From contig NZ_CP014517.1 of assembly GCF_001577265.1 (NCBI RefSeq), positions 1,417,001 through 1,481,000 of the forward strand: DNA of 64,000 nucleotides, read 5' to 3'. The position numbers and the translations under genes are program-made. The notes under the pieces are model-generated. The model did no database searches and was not told where the DNA came from. It was given only the letters and a program-made list of their open reading frames with translations. The stretch comes from Variovorax sp. PAMC 28711. GTDB taxonomy: Bacteria > Pseudomonadota > Gammaproteobacteria > Burkholderiales > Burkholderiaceae_C. Positions 1 to 8,927 of this stretch are shown here, one piece after another; within the stretch, counting starts at the first letter, position 1, and each line of letters opens with the position of its first letter.

Positions 1-1392
1 CCGGCGACGGGCGGTGCGGGCTCCGACCACCCGATCCTGTGGACCCTGTACGACACGCTGGTGGAGTGGGACTACGCCACGCTCAAGCCGAAGCCCGGCA
101 TGGCCGAGTGGAGCTTTCCCGACGGCAACACGATGGTGCTGAACCTCAAGCCGGGCATCAAGTTCCACGACGGCACGCCGTGCGACGCCGAAGCCGTGAA
201 ATGGAACCTCGACCGCAACCGCGGCGACGCCACCTCGAACCTGAAGGCCGACCTGGCCAGCATCACCGCCACCGCCGTCGTCAACCCGACGCAGGTCAAG
301 CTCACGCTGAGCCAGCCCGATGCCGCGCTGCCGGCCATCCTGTCGGACCGCTCGGGAATGATGGTCTCGCCGACCGCGCAGAAGGCCGCGGGCAACGAGT
401 TCAACCGCAAGCCGGTCGGCGCCGGCCCGTGGAAGTTCGTGAGCTGGGCCGACAACACGAAGGTGGTCGTCACGCGGCACACCGAATACTGGCGCCCTGG
501 CATGCCGTACCTCGACGGCATCGAGTTCTCGATCATTCCGGAGCTGGCCACCGGCCTGCGTTCGGTGGTGTCCAAACAGAACGACCTGGCCTACCAGCTG
601 GCCGCGCGGTACAAGCCGATCATCGCGCGCGAGAAGTCGCTCAAGCTGGTGACGGGACCGACGCTTTACTGCATCCAGCTCTATTTCAATTTCTCGCGTG
701 CGCCGCTCGACAACCCGAAGCTGCGCCAGGCCATCAACTTCGCGTTGAATCGCGACACGTTCGTCAAGGCCACGCTCGAGGGCGCCGGCGAGCCCGCGCG
801 CATGAATCTACCCAGCACGCATTGGGCATACGACAAGAGCGTCGCCGCGCTGTACCCGCACGACCTTGCAAAGGCCAAAAAGCTGATGGCGGAGGCCGGG
901 CTTTCCGGTGGCATCGACCTGACGATCGGTGGCTACACCGACCAGGATTCGGTGCGCCGCGGCGAAATCGTGATGGAGCAACTCGGCAAGATCGGCGTGC
1001 GCCTGAAGTTCACGAACGGCACGATCCCCGAGATCAGCGGCCAGTTCTTCGGCACCGAGAAGAAGTTCGACGTGCTGCTGTCGGCCTGGACCGGCCGACC
1101 CGATCCAAGCATGAGCTACTCACTCATGTATGCCAAGGGCGCCTACTACAACGCCGGGCGCAGCGAGTTTTCGCCCGAGCTGTCGGCGCTGCTGCAGGAA
1201 AGCCGTTCGAAAGAAGACCTCGAGTTCCGCAAGGGCGTGTTCGCGAAGATCCAGCGCCTTGTGATGGAGAACGCGCTGGTGGCGCCGTTGGCCTTTCAGT
1301 ACGAGCTCGACGCGATCGCCGGCAACGTGCAGGGCTACGTGCCCAACCTGCTCGGCAAGCCGAAGTTCAACAACGTGTCGCTCGCGAGCTGA
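1..1392 (+). CDS. ABC transporter substrate-binding protein, peptide/opine type (5' partial)
   Basis: The reading frame is open from the first base of the window, so the N-terminus and signal peptide lie outside; 463 residues remain. The fold is the SBP_bac_5 (DppA/OppA/NikA) family, seen in the segments ILWTLYDTLVEWD, KPGIKFHDGTP, GAGPWKF and RQAINFALNRD. Proteins of this family bind peptides, opines, nickel or other small solutes in the periplasm and deliver them to a DppBC-type membrane complex. Its TGA stop overlaps the ATG of the next permease (TGATG at 1390-1394), so it is the first visible gene of a transporter operon. The neighbouring CoA ligases suggest an organic acid or its conjugate as substrate, but that is inference. 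Confidence 0.93.
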   Translation, partial: PATGGAGSDHPILWTLYDTLVEWDYATLKPKPGMAEWSFPDGNTMVLNLKPGIKFHDGTPCDAEAVKWNLDRNRGDATSNLKADLASITATAVVNPTQVKLTLSQPDAALPAILSDRSGMMVSPTAQKAAGNEFNRKPVGAGPWKFVSWADNTKVVVTRHTEYWRPGMPYLDGIEFSIIPELATGLRSVVSKQNDLAYQLAARYKPIIAREKSLKLVTGPTLYCIQLYFNFSRAPLDNPKLRQAINFALNRDTFVKATLEGAGEPARMNLPSTHWAYDKSVAALYPHDLAKAKKLMAEAGLSGGIDLTIGGYTDQDSVRRGEIVMEQLGKIGVRLKFTNGTIPEISGQFFGTEKKFDVLLSAWTGRPDPSMSYSLMYAKGAYYNAGRSEFSPELSALLQESRSKEDLEFRKGVFAKIQRLVMENALVAPLAFQYELDAIAGNVQGYVPNLLGKPKFNNVSLAS

Positions 1393-2405
1393 TGGGCACG
1401 AGCGCGAGCACCGGCACGACCGCCGCGGCACCCGGGCAGCCGCTGCGGCAGCTGTGGCGCCGCGTTCGCCGCAACCTGCTCGCGCGCCGGCTCCTGCAGG
1501 CGCTGCCGGTGCTGCTGTTCGCCACCTTCGTGGTGTTCGGCCTGCTCAAGCTGGTGCCCGGCGACATCGCCGTCGCGCTGGCGGGCGACAACGCGAGCGA
1601 TGCGCGCCTGGCCGAGATCCGGACCCTCTACGGCCTGGACAAACCCTTTCTCGTGCAATACGGCAACTGGCTCTGGCACGCGGCGCAGTTCGACCTGTCG
1701 AAGTCGCTGATGTCGGGCGAATCGGTCGCGACGTCGATCGCGCGCTGCCTTCCCAACACCGCGCTCATCGTCTGCATGGCGTTGCTGATCGCGCTGGTGG
1801 TGGGCATCCCGCTCGGCATGCTGGCTGCGGCCAAGCGCAACAGCTGGATCGACGGCTTCGTGATGACCATCGCGTCGCTCGGCGTCGCGGTGCCCAACTT
1901 CTGGCTCGCAATGGTGCTCATCGCCCTCTTCGCGCTGGAACTCAACTGGCTGCCCGCCACCGGATCGGCTTCGCTGAGCCAGGCACCGGTCGATGCGCTG
2001 AAACACGCGCTGCTGCCGGCACTGGCGATCGCCGCCGGCGGCATCGCCGAAGTCTCGCGCCAACTGCGCAGTTCGCTGGTCGACATTCTTTCTTCGCAAC
2101 AGGTGCGCACGCTGCACGCCAAGGGCCTGTCGCCAATGAGCATCCTCTGGAAGCACGGGCTGAAGAACGTGGGCGTCAACCTGCTCACCGTCGTCACGCT
2201 GCTGGCCAATCGCATGCTGGCGGCCACCGTGGTGATCGAGGCCGTGTTCGCGATTCCGGGCATGGGCGGCCTCATCGTGCAGGGCGCGTTGTCGCGCGAC
2301 TTTCCGGTGGTGCAGGGCGTGGTGTTCGTGATGGTGCTGATCGTCATCACGATCAACCTCATCGCCGACCTGATGTACGGCGTCATCGATCCAAGGGTGA
2401 AGTAG
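1392..2405 (+). CDS. ABC transporter permease, DppB family
   Basis: This 337-residue inner-membrane permease has the DppB/OppB layout: a membrane segment near residues 35-58, a long periplasmic loop with GDNASDARLAEIRTLYGLDKP, and a BPD_transp_1 domain with five further helices. The cytoplasmic EAA-type loop is near ARTLHAKGLSP-like residues (VRTLHAKGLSP). It should pair with the downstream DppC-like permease and an ATPase. The ATG at 1392 shares its first base with the upstream stop codon and follows the binding-protein gene directly, which decides the start over an upstream in-frame extension. No ATPase gene is visible in this operon; it may lie upstream of the window. Confidence 0.93.
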   Translation: MGTSASTGTTAAAPGQPLRQLWRRVRRNLLARRLLQALPVLLFATFVVFGLLKLVPGDIAVALAGDNASDARLAEIRTLYGLDKPFLVQYGNWLWHAAQFDLSKSLMSGESVATSIARCLPNTALIVCMALLIALVVGIPLGMLAAAKRNSWIDGFVMTIASLGVAVPNFWLAMVLIALFALELNWLPATGSASLSQAPVDALKHALLPALAIAAGGIAEVSRQLRSSLVDILSSQQVRTLHAKGLSPMSILWKHGLKNVGVNLLTVVTLLANRMLAATVVIEAVFAIPGMGGLIVQGALSRDFPVVQGVVFVMVLIVITINLIADLMYGVIDPRVK

Positions 2406-3254
2406 ATGGAAACCTCCCGGACCACCCGCTTCCTGCGCTGGCTGAAGAGCGACATCCGCGCCGCGCTCAGCCTGGCCTTCCTGTTGCTCCTGCTGCTGCT
2501 GTCGGTGTCGGCGACGTGGATCGCGCCGTATGTGCCAAGCGCGCAGAACCTCAGCGATACGCTGCAACCCATTTCCAGTGCGCACTGGCTGGGCACCGAC
2601 GACCTGGGCCGCGACATCCTGAGCCGCATGATCCACGGCGCGCCGATGACGCTGTATGCGAGCCTGCTGGCCGTGAGCGTGGCGATCGTGCTGGGCGTGC
2701 CGATCGGCCTGCTCGCCGGCTACCTGGGTGGCTGGTTCGACGAGCTGGTAGGTCGCCTCATCGACACGCTGCTGTCGTTCCCGGCCATCGTGCTGGCGAT
2801 CGCGGTCACGGGGGCACTCGGCATCGGGCTCACCAACGCGATGATTTCGGTGGGCATCGTCTTCGCGCCTCAGCTCGCGCGCATCGTGCGGGCCCGCACG
2901 CTGGTGGTGAAGCAGGAGCTCTACGTCGATGCCGCGCGCTGCTTCGGCGCGCCGATGCACAGCATCCTGTGGCGTCACGTGCTGCCCAACACGATCCAGC
3001 CGGTGATCGTGCAGATCACGCTGCTGCTGGCGGGCGCGCTGCTGGCCGAGGCGAGCCTGAGCTTTCTCGGGCTCGGCATCCAGCCGCCCGACGCGAGCTG
3101 GGGCGCCATGCTGGCGCGCGCCTACCAGAACATGGAACTCGCGCCGGAGCAGATGTATGCGCCGGGCCTCGCGATTCTCTTCACGGCGCTGGCGTTCAAC
3201 ACGCTGGGCGAGTCGCTGCGCGTCGCGCTCGATCCGACCCGAAAGCAACTCTGA
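2406..3254 (+). CDS. ABC transporter permease, DppC family
   Basis: The 282-residue protein has a short cytoplasmic N-terminus, one N-terminal helix (about residues 18-40, rich in Leu) and then the BPD_transp_1 domain with HWLGTDDLGRDILSRMIHGAP, the hallmark of DppC/OppC/NikC permeases. The EAA loop contains VKQELYVDAARCFGAP, and the C-terminus has FLGLGIQPPDASWGAML. It begins immediately after the TAG stop of the DppB-like gene with no gap, which indicates translational coupling. It forms the heteromeric membrane channel with that protein. Substrate specificity cannot be read from the permease. Confidence 0.93.
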   Translation: METSRTTRFLRWLKSDIRAALSLAFLLLLLLLSVSATWIAPYVPSAQNLSDTLQPISSAHWLGTDDLGRDILSRMIHGAPMTLYASLLAVSVAIVLGVPIGLLAGYLGGWFDELVGRLIDTLLSFPAIVLAIAVTGALGIGLTNAMISVGIVFAPQLARIVRARTLVVKQELYVDAARCFGAPMHSILWRHVLPNTIQPVIVQITLLLAGALLAEASLSFLGLGIQPPDASWGAMLARAYQNMELAPEQMYAPGLAILFTALAFNTLGESLRVALDPTRKQL

Positions 3255-3279
3255 CGGCGCTCTTTCCGAAGGACAACGC

Positions 3280-5007
3280 ATGACACCGCAAGAAGCATTC
3301 GACGACATGGTCGCCCAGGGCGACATGGTGCTCGACAAGCTCGACGAGTGCGCCGCGCGCGTGCCCGACAAGGTCTACCTGCACTACGGCGAAGACCACA
3401 TCCGCATGACCTTCGCCGAGGTCAAGGCCGAGAGCGATCGCATCGCCGCCGGGCTCATGGCACTCGGCCTGCCGGCGGGCCAGCCGGTGAGCGTGCTCAC
3501 GCGCAACTCGCTGGTCAGCACGCTCGCGATGTACGCGATCTGGCGCGCCGGCGGCGTGTTCGCGCCGGTGAACTTCAACTTTCGCGGGCCGCTGCTGTCC
3601 TACCAGCTGAACGACACCGCGCCCTTCGCGCTGATCACCGACACCTCGTTTTCCGCGGTGCTGTCCGAAGTGGCCGACGACCTGAAGCTCGAACGACTCA
3701 TCGTCCACACGCCGACCGCGGGCGACCACGACTTCAGCGCCGACGAACCCGCGCCCTTCGGTGCACAGTTCCGCGTCGAGGATTTCGCCGCGCTGCGCAC
3801 GCACCGCGGCCCGGTACCGAACGTGCCGCGCGGCCCGTTCGACGTGGCGAACATCGTCTACACCTCGGGCACCACCGGCCCGTCGAAGGGCGTGCTGCAA
3901 CCGTTCCGGTGGATGAACCACTACTCGTACCCGTCGCGGGCCGCGACCACGGCCGACGACGTGCTCTATTGCGACCTGCCGCTCTACCACGTGGGCGGCG
4001 CGTTCGCGATCGTCACGCGGGCGGTGTGGCAGGGCAACACGGTCGGCTTGTGGGACCGCTTCAGCCCGACGCGCTTCTGGGACCGCATCGAAGAGTGCGG
4101 CGCGAGCAGCTGCATCCTGCTCGACGTGATGATCCCGTGGCTCATGAAGGCCGAGCCGCGCGCCAGCGACCGTGCCAACACGCTCAACAAGGTGCACATG
4201 CAGCCGCTGCCGGCCAGCCACAACGCGGTGGCGCGGCGCTTCGGCCTGGACTTCGTGACCTGCGGCTTCGGCCAGACCGAATCGGGCTCGGGCTTCGCCT
4301 GCACCATCGACGAACTGGGCGATGAGATGGGCACGCCGGCCGAGCTCTGGAAGGGCCCGTCGAAGGCCGAGTACCGCGCAAGCTGCGAAGCCTCGGGGCG
4401 CCTCGTGGTCGACGGCAACCAGACCTTGCCGAAGGGCTTCATGGGCCGCGCCAACCCGGTGCTCGAAGTCGCGATCCTCGACGAGGACGACAACCGCGTG
4501 CCGCCCGGCACCATCGGCCAGCTGGCGTTCCGCCCGCGCTTTCCGGGCCTGTTGCTGCTGGAATATTTCAGGAAACCCGAGGTCACGGTGAAGGTGCATC
4601 GCAACTGCTGGTTCCACACCGGCGATGCCTGCAAGCAACTGGCGGAAGCGCCCGACACCTACGCCTTCGTCGACCGCATGGGCGGCTTCTTTCGCGTGCG
4701 CGGCGAGAACGTGTCGTCGTTCGAGGTGGAAGCGCTCGTTGCGCTGCACCCGGGCGTGCGCGCGGTGGCCGCCGTGCCGATGCCCGCGCAGGTCGGCGAC
4801 GAAGACGACATCGCCGTCTTCATCGAGGTGATGGCCGGCGCCACGCTCGACGAAGCGGCGTTGCGCACGCACACCGCCGCCGCGATGCCGCGCTTCATGC
4901 AGCCGCTGTACATCCGCTTCGTCGACGCCCTGCCCGTCACCGCCACCAACAAGATCGAGAAATACAAGCTCAAGCGGCAACTGCTGCAGGAGCTGGGACT
5001 GCCATGA
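3280..5007 (+). CDS. AMP-dependent acyl-CoA ligase (CaiC-like)
   Basis: This 575-residue ANL-superfamily enzyme activates a carboxylic acid with ATP and joins it to CoA. The phosphate-binding motif VYTSGTTGPSKG lies near residue 195, the A5-type motif is seen as GFGQTESG, and the C-terminal hinge and lid as FHTGDACKQ and RVRGENVSSFEVE; the final segment TATNKIEKYKLKR holds the catalytic Lys region. ATG at 3280 was chosen because it starts 25 bases after the permease stop, follows the purine-rich GAAGGAC, and gives the usual family length. It overlaps the next ligase by ATGA. Its acyl substrate is unknown; crotonobetaine/carnitine-like acids are only a family-level comparison. Confidence 0.9.
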   Translation: MTPQEAFDDMVAQGDMVLDKLDECAARVPDKVYLHYGEDHIRMTFAEVKAESDRIAAGLMALGLPAGQPVSVLTRNSLVSTLAMYAIWRAGGVFAPVNFNFRGPLLSYQLNDTAPFALITDTSFSAVLSEVADDLKLERLIVHTPTAGDHDFSADEPAPFGAQFRVEDFAALRTHRGPVPNVPRGPFDVANIVYTSGTTGPSKGVLQPFRWMNHYSYPSRAATTADDVLYCDLPLYHVGGAFAIVTRAVWQGNTVGLWDRFSPTRFWDRIEECGASSCILLDVMIPWLMKAEPRASDRANTLNKVHMQPLPASHNAVARRFGLDFVTCGFGQTESGSGFACTIDELGDEMGTPAELWKGPSKAEYRASCEASGRLVVDGNQTLPKGFMGRANPVLEVAILDEDDNRVPPGTIGQLAFRPRFPGLLLLEYFRKPEVTVKVHRNCWFHTGDACKQLAEAPDTYAFVDRMGGFFRVRGENVSSFEVEALVALHPGVRAVAAVPMPAQVGDEDDIAVFIEVMAGATLDEAALRTHTAAAMPRFMQPLYIRFVDALPVTATNKIEKYKLKRQLLQELGLP

Positions 5008-6731
5008 ACACACGCACCGACTCTTTCCTCGACGATCCGCGGGTTCGCGAGCTCGCCGACCTGCAGCAGCGCCACTGGCCGGCCGGCGTGCCGCGCGAGG
5101 CCGTCTATCCGTTCGGCGAAATTCCGCTCAGCGACTACCTGCGCCGCTGGGCCGCGCAGCAGCCCGACAAGGCGGCCGTGATCTTCTACGGCGCGACGAC
5201 CACCTATGCCGAGCTCGATGCGCAGAGCGACCGCTGCGCCGCATTGCTCGCGAGCCACGGCGTGGGCAACGGCGAACGCGTGGCGGTGATGCTCGGCAAC
5301 TGCCCGCAGTTCCACATCGTGTTCTTCGCGATCCTGAAGCTCGGCGCGGTGCACGTGCCGGTCAACCCGTTGTTCAAGGAGCAGGAAATGCTCTACGAAC
5401 TGAACGACAGCGGCGCCACCGTGCTGGTGGTGCTCGACCAGCTCGCGGAGATGGCGCACAAGGTGCTGCCGAAGACCGGCGTGAAGACGACCTTCTTCAC
5501 CAGCTTTCACGATGCGCTGCCCGCGCAACCCACGCTGCCGGTGCCTCCGAGCATCCTCGTGCCGCGCACGGTGCCCGCGGGCATGCACGACCTGATGCCG
5601 GCGGTGCAGGCCGCATCGGCCACGCCGCCGGTCTTCACGCCCGACCTCGATGCGCCGGCCGCGCTCAACTACACGGGCGGCACCACCGGCATGCCCAAGG
5701 GCTGCGTCCACACGCAGCGCGACATGATCTACACGGCCGCCACCACCTGCAGCGTGGCCAACGACATCGGGCCCGACGAGATCACGCTCAACTACATGTC
5801 GCTGTTCTGGATCGCGGGCGAGAACGCCGGAATGATCTTCCCCATCTTCACCGGCAGCACCGTCGTGCTGCTGGCACGCTGGGACCCGGTCGGCGCGATG
5901 GCCGCCATCGCGCACTACCAGATCACGCGCACCGCGATGGTGGTCGACAACGCGGTCGAAATCATGGACCACCCGCAGCTCGGCGACTACGACCTGAATT
6001 CGCTGCAAGCCATGCGCGTGTCGTCGTTCGTGAAGAAGCTCAACCCGAGCTTCCGCGCGCGCTGGCTGGCGCTCACCGGCACGGTGATGGTCGAGGCCGC
6101 GTGGGGCATGACCGAAACGCACACCTGCGACACCTTCACCACCGGCCAGCAGCACGACAACCTCGACCTGCGCGGCCAGCCCGTGTTCGTCGGGCTGCCG
6201 GTGCCGGGCACCGTCATCAAGATCTGCAGCTTCCAGACGGGCGAGACGCTGGCCGTGGGCCAGGAAGGCGAGATCGTCGCGCACAGCCCCTCGCTGCTCA
6301 AGGCGTACTGGAACAAGCCCGAGGCCACGGCCGAATCGCTCAAAGGCGGCTGGTTCCACACCGGCGACATCGGCGTGTTCGACGACCGCGGCTGCCTGCA
6401 CTTCCTCGGGCGCGCGAAGGAGATGCTCAAGGTCAAGGGCATGAGCGTGTTCCCGGCCGAAGTCGAAGCGCTGCTCGGCCAGCATCCCGACGTGCTGGGC
6501 TCCGGCGTGATCGGCCAGGCCGATGCGGACAAGGGCGAAATCCCGATCGCCTTCGTGCGCATCCGCGAAGGCAGCCCGCTCACCGAAGCCGCGCTCGCCG
6601 CCTGGTGCCGCGACAACATGGCCAGCTACAAGCTGCCGCAGATCCGCTTCGTGGCCGAACTGCCGATGACGGCCACCGGCAAAGTCAAGAAGCACGAGCT
6701 GCAGGCGTTGCTCACGCCGCAGCGCGCCTGA
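5004..6731 (+). CDS. Acyl-CoA synthetase (AMP-forming, FadD-like)
   Basis: A second 575-residue ANL enzyme, not a copy of its neighbour: its phosphate loop reads NYTGGTTGMPKG (Gly replacing the usual Ser, as is common in FadD relatives). Other motifs are WGMTETHT, FHTGDIGVFD, the lid KVKGMSVFPAEVE and the C-terminal TATGKVKKHEL with the catalytic Lys. It makes acyl-CoA thioesters in the cytoplasm. It is translationally coupled to the preceding ligase by the ATGA at 5004-5007 and is followed after 13 bases by the carboxyltransferase. Two tandem ligases suggest that two acids, or both halves of an imported conjugate, are activated. Substrate unknown. Confidence 0.9.
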   Translation: MNTRTDSFLDDPRVRELADLQQRHWPAGVPREAVYPFGEIPLSDYLRRWAAQQPDKAAVIFYGATTTYAELDAQSDRCAALLASHGVGNGERVAVMLGNCPQFHIVFFAILKLGAVHVPVNPLFKEQEMLYELNDSGATVLVVLDQLAEMAHKVLPKTGVKTTFFTSFHDALPAQPTLPVPPSILVPRTVPAGMHDLMPAVQAASATPPVFTPDLDAPAALNYTGGTTGMPKGCVHTQRDMIYTAATTCSVANDIGPDEITLNYMSLFWIAGENAGMIFPIFTGSTVVLLARWDPVGAMAAIAHYQITRTAMVVDNAVEIMDHPQLGDYDLNSLQAMRVSSFVKKLNPSFRARWLALTGTVMVEAAWGMTETHTCDTFTTGQQHDNLDLRGQPVFVGLPVPGTVIKICSFQTGETLAVGQEGEIVAHSPSLLKAYWNKPEATAESLKGGWFHTGDIGVFDDRGCLHFLGRAKEMLKVKGMSVFPAEVEALLGQHPDVLGSGVIGQADADKGEIPIAFVRIREGSPLTEAALAAWCRDNMASYKLPQIRFVAELPMTATGKVKKHELQALLTPQRA

Positions 6732-6744
6732 ACCGGAACACCGC

Positions 6745-8310
6745 GTGGACACCCTCGACCGCAACGAAGACCTGGCCCGCCGCCGCGCGCACGCGCTCGG
6801 CATGGGCGGCCCCGCCAAGCTGCAGCGCACGCGCGAACGCGGCGCGCTGAACGCCCGCGAACGCATCGCGAAGCTGGTCGATCCCGACAGCTATTTCGAG
6901 CTCGGCCTGCTCGCGCATTCCGACGTGCCCGGCATGGAAGCGCGCACGCCGGCCGACGGCAAGATCGTCGGCGTCGGGCGCATCGACCGGCGCCCCGTGC
7001 TGGTGAAGGCCGACGACGTGACGGTGCTGGCCGGCGCGGGCGGCCGCATCGGCTCGCAGAAGTCCAAGAACGCGGTGCAGCTCGCGATCGACAAGGGCTA
7101 CCCGATCGTCAACCTGGGCGAAGCGGGCGGCGCGCGGCTGCCGGACATCCAGGGGTCCGACGGGCTCTCGTCGATGACCGTCGGCACCACGATGTCGAAG
7201 CGCCGCCGGCAGGTGCCGATGGCCGCGGCCATCCTCGGCGAATGCTTCGGCAGCCCGAGCTGGCATGCCGCCTTCGCGGACTTCGTGGTGCAGCTGAAGG
7301 GCTCGTGCATGGCCGTCTCCGGCCCGCGCGTGCTTGAGATCGCGACCGGCGAGAAGGTCGACAACGAGGAACTCGGCGGCTGGAAGCTGCACGCCACCGT
7401 GACCGGCCTCGTCGACATGGCGGGCGAGACCGAAGACGAATGCCTCGCGATGATCCGCGAGTTCCTCGGCTTCCTGCCTTCGCACGCGCAGCAGTTGCCG
7501 CCGCGCGCCGAACCCGAAGCGGCCGACACCGTGGCCGCGCGGCAGGCCAGCCTCATGACGCTGGTGTCCGAGCAATCGCGCCGCGCCTACGACATGCACG
7601 CCGTGGTGCGCGCGCTGGTCGACCATCAGCACTTGTTCGAGCTCAAGCCGCTGTTCGACCGCAGCGTGATCACGGCGCTGGCGCGCATCGACGGGCACCC
7701 GGTGGGCATCGTCGCGACCAACCCGATGTTCTCGGCCGGCGCGATGGGGCCCGACGGCTGCGCCAAGTGCACCAGCTTCATCGTGCTGTGCGACTCCTTC
7801 AACATCCCGCTCGTGTTCCTGCACGACACGCCCGGCTTCTTCGTCGGCAAGTCGGCCGAGCTGCGCGGCATGCCGGGGAAGATCATCAACTTCGTCGAGG
7901 CGCTCGCGCAGGCCACGGTGCCGAAGGTGGCCGTGGTCGTGCGCAAGTCCTACGGCATGGCCTACGGCAACCTGGCCGGCGCGGGCATGGGTGCGGACTT
8001 CGTCTTCGCCTGGGCCGGCGCCGACATCAGCTTCATGTCGCGCGACGTGGCGGTGAACGTGATCAGTCCGCTCGACGAGCGTGCGAGCCCCGAGGTGCAG
8101 ACCGAACAGGCCGTGCGCCGCGAGCAACTTCGGGATGAACTGCACACGACGAGCGCCCCGTGGCGTGCCGCCGGGCTCGGCTACATCGACGACGTGATCC
8201 GCCCCGACCAGACGCGCAGGGTGCTGGTCGACGCGCTCGAGATGGCGCGCGGCACGCGCAGCGAAGGCATGAGCGAACACGCGTTGGCCGGCTGGCCGAC
8301 GAGCTTCTGA
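6745..8310 (+). CDS. Acyl-CoA carboxylase, carboxyltransferase (beta) subunit
   Basis: The 521-residue protein has the two crotonase-like halves of the PccB/MccB/MmdA carboxyltransferase family. The N-terminal half has RTPADGKIVGVGRIDRRPV and NLGEAGGARLPDIQG; the C-terminal half has LVFLHDTPGFFVGK and RKSYGMAYG. It moves a carboxyl group from carboxybiotin to an acyl-CoA. The start is GTG at 6745; the next in-frame Met would remove conserved N-terminal residues. The family usually works with a biotin carboxylase and a biotin carrier. The carrier is the next gene, while no biotin carboxylase is seen in the window. The acyl-CoA substrate probably comes from the two adjacent ligases (inference). 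Confidence 0.92.
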   Translation: MDTLDRNEDLARRRAHALGMGGPAKLQRTRERGALNARERIAKLVDPDSYFELGLLAHSDVPGMEARTPADGKIVGVGRIDRRPVLVKADDVTVLAGAGGRIGSQKSKNAVQLAIDKGYPIVNLGEAGGARLPDIQGSDGLSSMTVGTTMSKRRRQVPMAAAILGECFGSPSWHAAFADFVVQLKGSCMAVSGPRVLEIATGEKVDNEELGGWKLHATVTGLVDMAGETEDECLAMIREFLGFLPSHAQQLPPRAEPEAADTVAARQASLMTLVSEQSRRAYDMHAVVRALVDHQHLFELKPLFDRSVITALARIDGHPVGIVATNPMFSAGAMGPDGCAKCTSFIVLCDSFNIPLVFLHDTPGFFVGKSAELRGMPGKIINFVEALAQATVPKVAVVVRKSYGMAYGNLAGAGMGADFVFAWAGADISFMSRDVAVNVISPLDERASPEVQTEQAVRREQLRDELHTTSAPWRAAGLGYIDDVIRPDQTRRVLVDALEMARGTRSEGMSEHALAGWPTSF

Positions 8311-8351
8311 GACAACCCTCTCGATTCACTTTCTGAACATCGGAACACCCC

Positions 8352-8567
8352 ATGCCATCGAACCTCGAATCCATCGTCACCGGCAAAGTCTGGAAGATCG
8401 AAAAAGCCATTGGCGACAGCGTTGCCGCAGGCGAGTCCGTGATGATTCTGGAATCCATGAAGATGGAAATCCCGATCGAATCGCCCGTCGCCGGCGTGCT
8501 CAGGAGCCTCGCGGTCGCCGAGGGCGAGAGCGTGAACGAAGGACAGGTGCTGGCCGTCGTCGGCTGA
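8352..8567 (+). CDS. Biotin/lipoyl-binding carrier protein, free-standing
   Basis: This 71-residue protein is a single biotinyl domain with the biotinylation motif ESMKMEI (Lys37 predicted to carry biotin). The length and layout resemble actinobacterial stand-alone biotinylated proteins and MmdC-type carriers. It lies 41 bases after the carboxyltransferase gene on the same strand, so it is the probable carboxybiotin carrier for that enzyme. The N-terminus lacks the proline/alanine-rich linker typical of AccB or pyruvate carboxylase domains. Function as a carrier is strongly supported by the motif; the partner enzyme is inferred from position. Confidence 0.9.
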   Translation: MPSNLESIVTGKVWKIEKAIGDSVAAGESVMILESMKMEIPIESPVAGVLRSLAVAEGESVNEGQVLAVVG

Positions 8568-8575
8568 CGCCGACG
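8558..8575. terminator. Hairpin between convergent genes (weak)
   Basis: A 7-bp stem CGTCGGC/GCCGACG with a TGAC loop overlaps the stop of the biotin-carrier gene and lies just before the convergent gene end at 8583. There is no T tract on either side, so Rho-independent termination is uncertain. Confidence 0.3.
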
Positions 8576-8582
8576 GCGTTCT

Positions 8583-8927
8583 TCAGCGCGTCGGCGCAGC
8601 GTGCGCCAGCGGCACCGCGCAGTCCCGAACGTTGACGTAGACCTCGTCGCCCACCGCGTAGCCGCCCTGCGCAGGAAGCAGCGCGACACGCAGCCGCGCA
8701 CGCCGGAAGACGTGGTACGCCACTTCGGCATAGCGGACGGTTGTGCCGGTGGTCGCCGATGTCGCGGGTCGGCAGTCCTGCACGTCCGCATCGGGCAGTT
8801 GCGGCGCGAGGTCGATGCGCGTGATCACAGCGACATGCCATCCGTCTTGCGCACTGAAGCGCGAGGCGGTGGCCGTGCAGGCAACGCAGGCCAGCCCACA
8901 GGACAGCACGGCGAGGAGGAGTTTCAC
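8583..8927 (-). CDS. Small exported protein of the efflux operon
   Basis: I do not recognise a named family. The 114-residue protein begins MKLLLAVLSCGLACVAC, a hydrophobic signal sequence with several Cys (lipobox-like VLSC, otherwise a plain signal peptide). The rest is hydrophilic, with a Val-rich beta-type pattern and Cys at about 52 and 103 that could pair. The GTG start at 8927 overlaps the stop of the outer-membrane factor gene (GTGA), so it is the last gene of the czcBA-OMF operon. It is probably a periplasmic or outer-membrane-anchored accessory. Upstream in-frame codons belong to the antisense shadow of the OMF gene. Confidence 0.7.
   Translation of the reverse strand: MKLLLAVLSCGLACVACTATASRFSAQDGWHVAVITRIDLAPQLPDADVQDCRPATSATTGTTVRYAEVAYHVFRRARLRVALLPAQGGYAVGDEVYVNVRDCAVPLAHAAPTR

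Noticed and set aside
1335..3371. 678-residue open frame on the minus strand across the ABC permease genes
   Set aside because: It is antisense to three well-supported genes. Its Arg/His/Gln-rich composition is typical of reverse frames in GC-rich DNA, and no domain is visible.
8558..8575. Strong terminator between the biotin carrier and efflux operon
   Set aside because: The stem is good but lacks a T tract on both strands, so it is listed only as a weak hairpin.
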